A DNA stretch of 64,000 nt, taken from contig JARGSG010000190.1 of assembly GCA_030374805.1 (NCBI GenBank), positions 682,001 to 746,000 on the forward strand. Reading direction: 5' to 3'. How positions within the stretch are numbered: the stretch's first letter is position 1; each line of letters opens with the position of its first letter. Below, in pieces: positions 37,737-46,760 of the stretch. The notes beneath the pieces were generated by a model. The model was given only the letters and a program-made list of their open reading frames with translations. It was not told the origin of the DNA and did no database searches. Source of the DNA: Gracilaria gracilis (Eukaryota > Rhodophyta > Florideophyceae > Gracilariales > Gracilariaceae). Both the position numbers and the translations under genes were made by a program.

Positions 37737-38594
37737 TTTGTGAAAGCAAAAGCACCCTGGAAAACAGTCCGAATCTACGAATATCTTATTGAATGATGAG
37801 AACAATGTGCAATGACTCTTTGAGTTCACAATGCGATGGGCGCCAAAGTGGTACAACTGGTAGAAAGGCGCATTGCTCCGCACTCCATAAAATAGGATCA
37901 CCCTGCAATATTGGATACCGATATATGGTCACTCTGGAACCAATTGAGGCGCTCCGGAGAATATTTTTGGTCAGTTTCGAAAACAATTCCAATTTCCCTG
38001 CTTTTCGACTTCTGGATTGGATTCATGACCATACCTGCGATAGTGGCATTTCATTCCTTTGCTCTTCGGGACCCAGCTTTCGTTTCACAAGGTTCGTCCT
38101 ATCCCACGCCGCACGCGTGCTCTATAAATGGTGAACTTTATCCAAGAGAAGGTTGGGTCGGAGTCGCACCCATCCAACCCTCTGGGACTCCATGCCGCCA
38201 TCTCCCAGACGCGCCACCCACTTTCGCCATCCACTTTCGTTATTCCATCCCCGTTCCCTGCCACAAGCTTCTGTCACGCCACTTTTCTTCTTCCATTCGC
38301 TGACCTCACTGGCCCTACGTTATTCGCTATTCTGTTTCGTCGCGGCGTTTCTCCCGTTGCCCAGAATCAGCGTCATCGCTATCGCTAGTATCACTTGATA
38401 CGATTCCCATATCGTTCTCACTCATTGCCGAGATACATTTTCCGTGCTTTGTACGCTTTCCCTATACCTTAACCTCCATATTGCGATTTGAAATCCTTGC
38501 GAATGCATATCCTTTGCAACTGACCAGGTGTTTTGCATTGTGAATCTGAACGCATTGTTTTGTTCGCTCAGGAAGATATTCGCAAACGCTTGTG
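37737..38594. promoter_or_regulatory. Shared intergenic region of two divergent genes
   Basis: 858 bp between the ATG of the TNP2 transposase (minus) and the ATG at 38595 (plus). C/T-rich on the plus strand at 38150-38340, with CTATAAATGG at 38120-38129, a possible TATA element for the plus gene. Confidence 0.4.
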
Positions 38595-39962
38595 ATGGGT
38601 TCCAGAGTTACTACCGAGGTCACTATTGACTGCCATCGATCGACAGGCGCTCCCGGCGCTTCCGGAGTTTCCAGCGCTTCCGGATACGTAGCTCAAAATC
38701 ACACGCACATACAACAGAATTCCCGTGCTTGTTTCGTAATGCCACCTGGCGCTGTCCTGATTCCAACCGCCGCCGAAAAACGGCGAATGAAGCCAGGCGA
38801 CCGTGCCGGGAAGCCGACTGGGACGCTCTTGTCTACTCGAGAAGTGTTCAATAGGCTCTACCGGGAGAAGATGATGGTGGTCAACGGTTCTGCGCCGACA
38901 AACAAGCATTTCCCGCTGTATACAGAACTTGCAAACGATGTCAAAGACCACATCAGGGGTTTCCTCTACAATACCCTGAAACTGGATCGTGGCGCTCATA
39001 CATACAGCTCCATCAAGGTGAGGTACGCGGACAAGCTGAGGGAATTGAAAAGATCTCTCGTCTCCAAGTACTCGGTCTTGAGTGCTGCGCAAAGCTGCTG
39101 GGTAGTTACGTTTCTGATCAAGGAGACGATGCAGCGGGACAGGAAGGCGGTTGTTGAGTCAGCGAAAAAGGAAGCCAAGAAGAACTCCACGGATAACGGG
39201 GGCCCCACTACTGTACCAGCTTCTGCCCAGCCGAGTACGAATACGAATGGTACAGTTCCAGATCCAGTGCCGACCATCGAGAAAGCCTCTCACACCACGG
39301 CATCTGAGCAGACTCCTGCGAGAGCTCCCTTTGCCATGGTTTGCAAACGCAGTACATTTCGAAATTCGGAAGAGCCATATCTGCTTTCCCAAGGCACTGC
39401 GTTGAAATCGCATAGTCTAGCTGAAGAAGATGATGAGCAGGATGCTGAGCAGCGTGCGGCAAGGTTGGACGATCACGTTGAGCAACCATATCATATCAAG
39501 AACACTGGGAGGAATGGAAAGGGTGCTTCGAAGAGAGTCCGCAATCGCAAACAGAAACGTAAGAACCCTCCTAGGAAGCGCACTCAGAAGCCGCCGAGGC
39601 CTGCTGTTAAGATCAACGACATTGATTCAGATGCGGGAGAATCCAGCGGGAGCGAATCCGAACTAGTACCGGATATCGAGGATAACGAAGCTATCGATCA
39701 GCCACGTTATCGTAAGGTTCAGAAAACGTCACATACCTTTCAGAGGTCTACGAAGCATCGTGGAGGGCGTTCGTCGATTTCAGGGGCACGACGAGAGGAC
39801 GCACCTATGCACAGCGCTCGATCTGGTAGCACTTCTGATGATGGAGCAGACTCGAGCGATGTGGAGGGTTCGGCAGACGATGAAGTGGGATATAGTGGAA
39901 TGGCGGCTCACGCTGTGAAACATCGTTCGAGGAAGAAGCGCTCAAGGTGTCGCGACAACTAG
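38595..39962 (+). CDS. 455-residue basic/acidic nuclear-type protein (unknown)
   Basis: The ATG at 38595 opens an uninterrupted frame to TAG 39960-39962. Residues about 70-190 look helical (TREVFNRLYREKMMVVN...DKLRELKRSLVSKYSVLS). The rest is low complexity: an Ala/Thr/Pro linker, EEDDEQDAEQRAARLDD, a strong basic cluster (KRVRNRKQKRKNPPRKRTQK) and Ser/Asp-rich acid blocks, ending in RSRKKRSRC. The layout of helical domain plus nuclear signals fits a DNA- or chromatin-binding accessory. CACTA-type elements often pair a TNP2 transposase with a second DNA-binding protein, and this gene is divergent from one. That role is inference. An intact frame of this length in a decayed neighbourhood is notable. 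Confidence 0.55.
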   Translation: MGSRVTTEVTIDCHRSTGAPGASGVSSASGYVAQNHTHIQQNSRACFVMPPGAVLIPTAAEKRRMKPGDRAGKPTGTLLSTREVFNRLYREKMMVVNGSAPTNKHFPLYTELANDVKDHIRGFLYNTLKLDRGAHTYSSIKVRYADKLRELKRSLVSKYSVLSAAQSCWVVTFLIKETMQRDRKAVVESAKKEAKKNSTDNGGPTTVPASAQPSTNTNGTVPDPVPTIEKASHTTASEQTPARAPFAMVCKRSTFRNSEEPYLLSQGTALKSHSLAEEDDEQDAEQRAARLDDHVEQPYHIKNTGRNGKGASKRVRNRKQKRKNPPRKRTQKPPRPAVKINDIDSDAGESSGSESELVPDIEDNEAIDQPRYRKVQKTSHTFQRSTKHRGGRSSISGARREDAPMHSARSGSTSDDGADSSDVEGSADDEVGYSGMAAHAVKHRSRKKRSRCRDN

Positions 39963-41724
39963 AGAACGTCAGCCTTCTCGTTCATTCAGTGACCTTTATC
40001 CTTCTTGTATGTTCATATTCTCTACCAATTCCCCCCTTCGAGGCGCACATCCGGCAGGCACACACCTGGCATCATGAAATTTGGCGAGTTGGTGTCTGTC
40101 GTCATAACATATATTACCTATGTAAGTGTACTCAGGAACTTCCTATGCCTCTTTTCGCGAACCGTTTCTTGGTTTCTGACCTTCAGAATCGTTTTCATCA
40201 GCTTCTTCTGTAGGTGCCACGGTGCATCTCCGACATTTTCTTGATCAATCTTCTCTACCAGAACTTTGGTCATCTCCGTTATTTCTTCTTTCTTCTTTGT
40301 CTTTTTTTGCGTTTGAGTCATTCTTCTCGTCATGTTGTCCCATGTTTTGTGTGTTTTGTCTACTTATTGTCCCCTCAACTCCTGGTGCTTGTTGATGCGC
40401 AGCACTAGCGATTCGTACTTCATTCGGTGCATTTCAGAAATGATACAGTCCCGAATCTGACCGTGTATTGATGTAAAAGTGATGAGGTTCCAATCCATTC
40501 TAGCCCCAAAGCCCACCATTGTTAGCCTACATATTGTACTCTTCGGATCCCTTCGAATGAACTACATGCGCCACGTTTTCGGACCACGTAGGACAGTCCA
40601 CCGTACTGCAACTTGGGCCTCTACTAGTCATCATATAGCCAATATGTGGAGTACATTTTGGACCTACTATGCTGTATTCATGTCAGTCTGCTTCGGCCAT
40701 CTTGAGACCCATTTTTGGCACAGAGTAAATGGCCATATTTTGGCACAGAATAAAAGGCCAGAAGAGGCCAATATTTCGGCCCTTTCTTGCCATTTATTTG
40801 AGCCCAAAATCAAGGCCTAAAATCGACCTTTTTCGTACTGTTTTCGGCCATACCTGGGGTATTCGCTTTGCTTACTGGGAATAGCACAGAATCCGATTTA
40901 AAAGGTGCGGGAACGCGATTTGGCGCCGTGGTGAGACGGGCGAAGCCCACGAAGGAAGCAAGCTGCGCACGGTTTTGGTGACCAGCTTTGAGCCGGCAGC
41001 TGGATTGTAGCGCTGCACATCTCCTACGCTCCTACTCGTACTTGGCGCCCCTTCAACACCGCACTCATTGACGGACAGCCAAAACTACTTCTTCACGTCC
41101 CATGCTTAGAACTTGGTACACTCCTCGCTTTCTGCTTCGTGCACTACCCCAATGACTTCTTCAGTACACCCCTCCTCCCGCAGTTGGGCCATCACTCAGG
41201 TTCATTCGCCACTGGACTTGCTTCTGAATATCCGTTTACAAGGGTACCGAACAACATGTCATGCTTGCGACAGTCGTCGAAGATCACGGCATGCAACAGC
41301 ACTTCAACAGCTGCGAACTACTCTTCAGCAGTGATACAGCTTTGAGGCCTTCGTAGTGCTTCCTTTGCTCCTCACACACCGAGCCCATCACGAATGCATC
41401 GCAGGAACGCTCCAAGCGTGCACCCCAACTTCTGGGCAAAGTTGGCAGTGAACCACACCAAGAAAACCTGCGCTGAGTCTTACCCCATACCAGTGCTATC
41501 CATTGTCATAATTGTGCTTTTGGGAGACTTCACGCTGGACGACCCTGCCACCGTCGACTTTTAGGTACGAGGCGACATACGAACGCGTCTACATGATGCA
41601 AGAAAAGCGGCAATTCAGCAGTTCGAGTTTGATCCCAAGTGTAGCTGCTGTCAGCTGCAGCTGGCGGTCACAGAGAGTCACGATAACACCTCCGACGGTG
41701 TGGCTTGAGGTCACCACACCCTAA
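39963..41724. other. No gene recognised; GGCC-rich motifs at 40690-40860
   Basis: It holds several GGCCATATTTTGGCACAG-type motifs (40690-40860), inverted relative to 23150-23240, ending near TACCTGGGGTATT. Otherwise C/T-rich sequence with short frames. Confidence 0.4.
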
Positions 41725-41808
41725 GCGGCCATAGCTCAATCGGTAACCGCCTTCGTGTGCTTTTTGTGCGGGCCCGGGGTTCGTGGTTCGAACCCCGGCC
41801 CTGCCGCT
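41725..41808 (+). tRNA. tRNA-like sequence with pol III A and B boxes, not a good cloverleaf
   Basis: TAGCTCAATCGG (41732-41743) fits the A box and GGTTCGAACCC (41785-41795) fits the B box. The first five bases GCGGC pair with GCCGC near the 3' end. The D stem and T stem do not pair well. Instead the B box lies in a perfect 10-bp hairpin (CCGGGGTTCG / CGAACCCCGG, loop TGGTT). No T-run terminator follows closely. It is more likely a tRNA pseudogene or a tRNA-derived SINE head than a working tRNA. No anticodon is assigned. Confidence 0.4.
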
Positions 41809-41881
41809 CTTCCCCCCTGTTCACTACACCAAGTCCGTTACTGTCTAGCGCAAAGTCTTCAAAGTACAGCAAGCCGTTAAC

Positions 41882-42307
41882 TTGCAGCTCCGAGGCAAAC
41901 TTTCAGATGGGAGTCTGCCTGTGACGGACGAACAGAAACGACAAGCCCGTAGCCTCTTTTCTCGTCGAAACCTTGCTTTCTTGAAGAATGCGGAAGATTT
42001 CATCTTGGACAGCCCCCAGTATCAACAATTCTGCTTGTTTGATGAAACTGAGCGAGATTGTAGGGGACAGGTCAGAGCATGTAGCTTCCCCAAATCTCTG
42101 CTTAACAGCAGGCATCTCCATGGCATTTGGGTGAACAGAACGCTTTGCGATGGGCAAGAAGGAAACCAACTCCCTTCCACTACCGCTTTCTCAAACTTTA
42201 TCGACTCGCTGTTCTCTATGGATGCTGGTTGGAACACCATCACTAGTCACACATATGCAAGACTCATGGGAACCGATTTCTCGCCCAACGGAATCCGGAA
42301 CGCATGA
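41882..42307 (+). CDS. Unrecognised 141-codon frame in the large insertion
   Basis: The open frame has only a TTG at its start. It reads soluble and mixed charged (TDEQKRQARSLFSRRNLAFL, then FCLFDETERDCRGQ). A second frame just downstream overlaps its end, so a frameshift may link it with 42457-42708. No family was recognised. It lies between the tRNA-like sequence and the SANT-like gene. Confidence 0.3.
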   Translation: MQLRGKLSDGSLPVTDEQKRQARSLFSRRNLAFLKNAEDFILDSPQYQQFCLFDETERDCRGQVRACSFPKSLLNSRHLHGIWVNRTLCDGQEGNQLPSTTAFSNFIDSLFSMDAGWNTITSHTYARLMGTDFSPNGIRNA

Positions 42308-42456
42308 AGCTCTTAAGATGTCGAAGGAGGTTCTATCGGAATATGGTTGAGCTTCAGATACAGAAGACTCCAAAAAACAGTTCAGATGGTGTCCATGAAG
42401 ATGGTATTTCTTGAAGTGGAGACAGTACTACAACCGATCCAAGTGCAAGTCAGGAC

Positions 42457-42708
42457 ATGCAAGATGACTTTGTACTGCCCGGCGTTGACATAAAGCTCAA
42501 TGATAGTGGAGATAATGCACCCCTTCGCAAAGTTTCGAATCAAAATCGTCTGTCACGCAGAATATTTGCCATGAAAAAGCACGACACAGTCATCATCGGT
42601 ATTGGGGTGTTTGGAAGCATAGCAGTCGGTGCGGCATTGCCACTCGCAGCTGCGTGCATAGCGAAACTAATCAAGGGATCGGAGGTGTGGCGGAAGCAGC
42701 ATCAGTAA
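42457..42708 (+). CDS. Small protein with one C-terminal membrane segment
   Basis: ATG 42457, 83 codons. A polar N-terminus precedes a hydrophobic stretch (TVIIGIGVFGSIAVGAALP) and a basic tail, suggesting a single tail-anchored helix. The same frame extends upstream to a TGA near 42412. Probably the end of a larger gene that includes 41882-42307 in another frame. Function unknown. Confidence 0.35.
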   Translation: MQDDFVLPGVDIKLNDSGDNAPLRKVSNQNRLSRRIFAMKKHDTVIIGIGVFGSIAVGAALPLAAACIAKLIKGSEVWRKQHQ

Positions 42709-42765
42709 TTGCCTTTAAGTATTATCGGGGTGCAGGGGTTTTCGTCTCGGATGTCGGTAGCAGGC

Positions 42766-43027
42766 AAGGCTGGAAGTAACGAGAAGAGGGACGGGAGAGA
42801 TGAAGAAATAGAATAATGAACAAACTGAACAACTCAGGAGATGTTTGCCAAGTCCTGACCTCAGACCGTTATTTCATTTCGCTCTCCATGTGTTCTCCAG
42901 TACTGTACACTTTGGACCTCCAGTTTGGGACTCATGAGGGCTTGATTCTTTGCGTATCAAGGGAGTAGTGTCGGTCCACAGAAACGAATTATATCCAATC
43001 CCAGGGAGCGGGATAGGTACAGCACGA
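42766..43027 (+). repeat. Diverged direct repeat, copy 2
   Basis: Partner of 22590-22880, described there. A 64-codon minus frame (42874-43068) covers part of it without a known motif. Confidence 0.7.
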
Positions 43028-43132
43028 ATGGCCACGCAATCAAAGTGGGGCATAGTCTTCGAACCCATCTAACACCACATGAAATGGCACCGCTTCGGTT
43101 CTTTGTCATGAAGTAATCCCACTCGCACGAAC

Positions 43133-44586
43133 TTATAACGCATCTTGCACTCGTGCGAGCTGTGAAAGAAGCTTTTGTATAATCCCTTCAAGGAGTTTTC
43201 TCTCCTCCTCAGTACCTGCCTTCTCAAGCATTTGCTTTGCTTCATTTAAGGCCTGCAGTGTGGATCTGGTAGCCCGTGAAACCGCATCAATTTCTTCGAA
43301 CGACCGCTTCCGCCTCTCAGACTGTGAAATGTTACCCTCACTACGTCGCTCATTTTGGTTCAAAGCAGATATCAGACTCTCAACACCGACGATTTGTATC
43401 TCTCGTGGTTCTGTCTTCTCTCGTGGTTCCGTCTTCTTTCGCCTCGAGAAATGAACATCTCACCCACCAAAACCATACGGGCTTACGCCACCATCAACGC
43501 CCTCCTCACACTGCGCATCGGTGCTCAACGCACGAGTTGTCAATGGCTGTAGGATTGGATGCTTCTGTAAGAAGCAGTATCCGTACATTATATACGACTT
43601 TCCATCCGCAAAGGTTGGAAACGCATCTGGGTCTCCCTGTCCGGAAGCTTCAAAACGAGACACACACGTGCCGTAATGACTTTTGAACTCCCCGAACTTA
43701 CGCTTGAGCACTCCAGCATCACGTAAATGCGGCCTTTGGGCGGGTCAATTCCGCTAATGTCACTCAATGTCACTCCACCACACAACCCTGTTATTGGTTC
43801 ATGCCTAAATGTATCGTCATTGAAAAGCGGAGCAATTGAAGTTGTCCACGGATCCTAATGTTGTTCGTCTAGTTCTGCTCTTGTCATGCACTGCGAGAGA
43901 CATTGTCTTGCTGCAGTCATCCGCGCATCCGCCATAATATGTAACAAACGACAAAATTCTACGGCTTCAAAGGCTGGGTTTCGATCTTTTTCTTTAGTGT
44001 GTCTCGTTGTTTCGATTGACAATGGTGGCATTCCCACATTTAACTCTCCATTGGTAATGACCGGAATGTTTCCTTTGAAATACAATATTTCTTCAGAGCC
44101 ATCTTGGTTTCGTTGCGTTCGAATTGTGGTAGATGGAAATTTGGAGATGCATTGTGCAGTATTGGATTGTTAATATTAGTGCGACTGCGTGATATCAAGA
44201 ATTTATTTGATTCTAAGACACTTTTGAACCATTTTGTGGGTAATAAGCAGTCTTTTTGTAGCAAGTTTTGCGTTCTGTGCTCCAATGATCTTGAGAACTT
44301 TGAGTATAATCTTGCACTTTTGGGTGTCGTGGGAAGCCTGTTGTACCAAGCGCTTGGCATGGTCAAGGGTGAGTGGAGCGGATATGGAAGACGATTTTTT
44401 TTTTATTTGTTGGCTCACATTGAGAGTGCAGGAAGGTTGAAGGTTTTCGTCCTGTTGCGGACGTTCAGCGGGTGCGTCGGAGCTTGCGGTATTCTTTTTT
44501 TCTTTCTCCATGGAGCTTCTATCTTGATATGTACAAGGGGGTTCAGTATCTGAGGCTATCCAAAGCGCTTCAACAGTTTCTTTCAT
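43133..44586 (-). pseudogene. SANT/Myb-like transposon accessory protein, broken
   Basis: From ATG 44586 an acidic/Lys-rich segment leads, with frameshifts near 44200 and 44080, to AVEFCRLLHIMADARMTAA. TAG at 43855-43857 follows, then DPWTTSIAPLFNDDTFRHEP and SGIDPPKGR. After a shift near 43740 comes VLKRKFGEFKSHY, RFEASGQGDPDAF and YGYCFLQKHP. The last block matches the LK.K..eFK..Y...SGQ.d pattern of SANT-like proteins of algal and oomycete transposons. After a TGA at 43460 the frame continues with a twofold KTEPRE repeat and a coiled coil to TAA 43133-43135. PIF/Harbinger elements typically carry such a DNA-binding partner of the transposase, which fits its place near the right terminus. 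Confidence 0.65.
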
Positions 44587-44712
44587 GACTGTGGAGATAT
44601 TTGGGCTGCAGACGGAAACGAAAAACTTTACCAACGTGGCCGCATACAATTGGCTGTCTGCAGATTTCCTGTTCACAGTTCAGTCATAAAGAAAGTCATG
44701 GAACGGCCCTTA

Positions 44713-44770
44713 AATCCCAACAATACATTAACCTATAAATTTGGGACACAGTTCTTTCAGTTTCATAACA
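44713..44770 (-). repeat. 5' LTR of gypsy-1, piece 3 of 3
   Basis: AATCCCAACAATACATTAACC through ATTTGGGACA to TTTCATAACA corresponds to 8179-8236. It ends the nested gypsy-1 structure. Confidence 0.85.
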
Positions 44771-45556
44771 TGCAGAGCTCGGGGCCACGTGGGCGACGCT
44801 ACATACGTGGGACAGCAGTGTTTATCATCTACAGCGTTCCAACGGGTACCACGTGTAAGCACCTGTGCACGTCGCATTGCGCATTATGATGGACGGATAA
44901 GGCTCAGTGTTTGTGATAAGTTACCCATTACCAAGAGCTCTAGAATTAGTTTCCAGCATATTTAGGTACTCCTCAGAATCACTAAAATATCTATAAGAAC
45001 CAAAATTTTTTTTAGTTCTTACTTACTTTCTACACAGATCTCTACCTTTGCCGAAAGTCATCGTTTTTGCTTCATTGAAAAAAGGACGGTTTATCATGGT
45101 GAAAGTCATGCAAATACGGGATATAGCAACTTAAACGATCCTGAGACAGCTTCCGTGTACTAGTACAGACTACGTTTTTATACTGTTTTGCCTAAGAAAC
45201 GACTACTTTAAATGCACATTTTAAATAGACAAAGCTTTGATAATCATAATCAAAGAAATATCTTTCTACTTCTTATATTCGGAACTGTTGTAGCCGCGCA
45301 GTGCCTGAGTATTTGTTCAATAACTACCTCAATGATGCGGTCCGTTTTACGACTTTTAACACAACAAGAGTAGTTTTGAAGGCCGTACACTACATGATAT
45401 TTAATATGGTTTTTTATCAGTATTAGTTTTTTGTTACTTGCTCTAGTTCTACGCGTTCTTAAGCAGTTCCATTGTGGCACAGTAGTTGCTTTCTAGCTTT
45501 TGAGTGGTTCGGCAATTGACAAGGAGGCACCCTAATCTCAATATATATCTAAAAGG
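44771..45556. other. Spacer between gypsy-1 and gypsy-2, no gene
   Basis: AT-rich from 44940 on. No recognisable frame or repeat. Confidence 0.5.
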
Positions 45557-45561
45557 ATGGG

Positions 45562-45935
45562 TGCAACAGAGTGCACTTACGAAGCTGAGTATAAGCTGAC
45601 AGCGAGTGGTGTTGGACTGGCAAGAAGTGGCCCGTACTGCCAGGAAATGCAAGTTCTCGTCCAGGGTGCGTACAGGTCTCACTTGGAGAGTGATGCGGCG
45701 CACACTTCAACCTAGTCTAACGGTTACTTTTGCACAGGTCTGGAAGGCGGCACTGTTCCCGCCAATCCAATTGTTGTCTGACACGCAACGCAGGCTGTAT
45801 TCGCTGCTGACGGCGAGCCGACGCTCCGCTTCACTCCTTAAATTAGAGAATAGACGTAGATGCTGACCCTCCTTCTTCGAGGGGGTATCGAATATCAGTC
45901 GGTAAAGACGACCATAGTGCGCAACGATTGTCAAA
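45562..45935 (+). repeat. 5' LTR of gypsy-2
   Basis: Starts TGCAACAGAGTGCAC and ends GATTGTCAAA, so the right end is AA rather than CA. Identical to 50358-50731 except C/T near 45659 and T/C near 45837. Confidence 0.95.
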
Positions 45936-45936
45936 C

Positions 45937-45948
45937 TGGTAGCATCGC
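45937..45948 (+). promoter_or_regulatory. Primer-binding site of gypsy-2
   Basis: TGGTAGCATCGC starts one base after the LTR. The first eight bases equal the complement of the usual initiator-Met tRNA 3' end (TGGTAGCA). Confidence 0.6.
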
Positions 45949-45956
45949 TAACAACC

Positions 45957-46760
45957 ATGTCCCAGCACGATGCTTCAGCCGCTGTTCCGGCTCCTTCTGT
46001 ATCGATCAACCTCAAACCCAACAAGCCTGAATCTTTTGCTGGTGATAGGGACTTTCTCATCGTTAACACTTGGCTATACAAAGTGGAACAGTATTTCAGC
46101 CTTATTCAGCTAAACAACGCACAGGCTTTGCTGACGGATGAAAACAAAATAACCTATGCTTCTACTTTGCTGACTAACACTGCAGCGATATGGTGGTATA
46201 CAACCCTGCAGTCCCAAGACCGTCCGCATATCTGGAGTGACTTTGTTGCTGCTCTCCGCAAAGAGTTTATTCCTCCGGACCATGCGCGCCAGGCTCGAGA
46301 TAAATTACGCATTTGTAAGCAGGCAACGACAGTGTCGAAATATCTCTCGGACTTCCGCAACATTATCCTGACGATTCCGGATATTAGTGATAGCGAGAAG
46401 CATGACAAGTTCGTCAGTGGTTTGAAACAGAATATACAATTTGAAGTGCGCAAATCGAACTGTTATGACTTTGAAGAAGCCACAAAAATCGCCATGCGAG
46501 TTGAAGCCGCTTTTCTAGGATCTTCTGTGGAAGAAAAGCGTTCTTCTCCGGAACCGATGGAGATTGGTAACTCTGCAGGCCGTGTGCGAATCAAGTCTAA
46601 ACAGCGTCTCATTGATATTAAGAACAACGCTTGTTTCACTTGTCACAAACCAGGTTGCCGCCCTTGGAAGCATAGGCGTAACATTGAGAAAGTTGCTGAT
46701 GTTGGGAACTGTGAGGCTAGTGAGCATATCGATGTAGATTCGGACAGCTCGGAAAACTAG
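45957..46760 (+). CDS. gypsy-2 Gag
   Basis: ATG 45957, 267 codons to TAG 46758-46760. The capsid-like region (about residues 25-185) has AAIWWYTTLQSQD and WSDFVAALRKEFIPPD, the retrotransposon Gag signature. A single atypical zinc knuckle, CFTCHKPGCRPWKH, is near residue 225. The tail is acidic. The stop follows directly after GGAAAAC (46751-46757), and pol is open in the -1 frame from 46724, so a -1 shift at this site is plausible. Gag packages the element RNA in cytoplasmic particles. Confidence 0.92.
   Translation: MSQHDASAAVPAPSVSINLKPNKPESFAGDRDFLIVNTWLYKVEQYFSLIQLNNAQALLTDENKITYASTLLTNTAAIWWYTTLQSQDRPHIWSDFVAALRKEFIPPDHARQARDKLRICKQATTVSKYLSDFRNIILTIPDISDSEKHDKFVSGLKQNIQFEVRKSNCYDFEEATKIAMRVEAAFLGSSVEEKRSSPEPMEIGNSAGRVRIKSKQRLIDIKNNACFTCHKPGCRPWKHRRNIEKVADVGNCEASEHIDVDSDSSEN

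Larger units (their letters stand above)
19802..44709. mobile_element. 24.9-kb PIF/Harbinger-type insertion with cargo, duplication TTA
   Basis: The left terminus GGGCTGTTCCATGACTTT (19802-19819) and the reverse complement of the right end, GGGCCGTTCCATGACTTT (44692-44709), differ at one base in 18. Both ends are flanked by TTA (19799-19801, 44710-44712), the usual PIF/Harbinger target. The sequence left of it (ending in ACCTCTTA) and right of it (AATCCCAACAATACATTAACC...) join to give the gypsy-1 LTR, as in the intact copy near 8178-8236. Inside lie a Harbinger transposase near the left end, a SANT/Myb-like accessory near the right end, and about 20 kb of other genes. Whether all cargo moved as one unit or partly arrived by nested insertion is open. 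Confidence 0.85.

Noticed and set aside
3680-43857. Genome-wide reassignment of UAG to Gln as an established fact
   Set aside because: TAG terminates an intact ASPIC gene two residues past its paralogues' end, so UAG is used as a stop here. Kept only as a hypothesis for the observed bias.
45606-45866. 86-codon frames in both gypsy-2 LTRs as a protein
   Set aside because: They lie wholly inside the LTR and have no motif. Duplication simply copies the frame.
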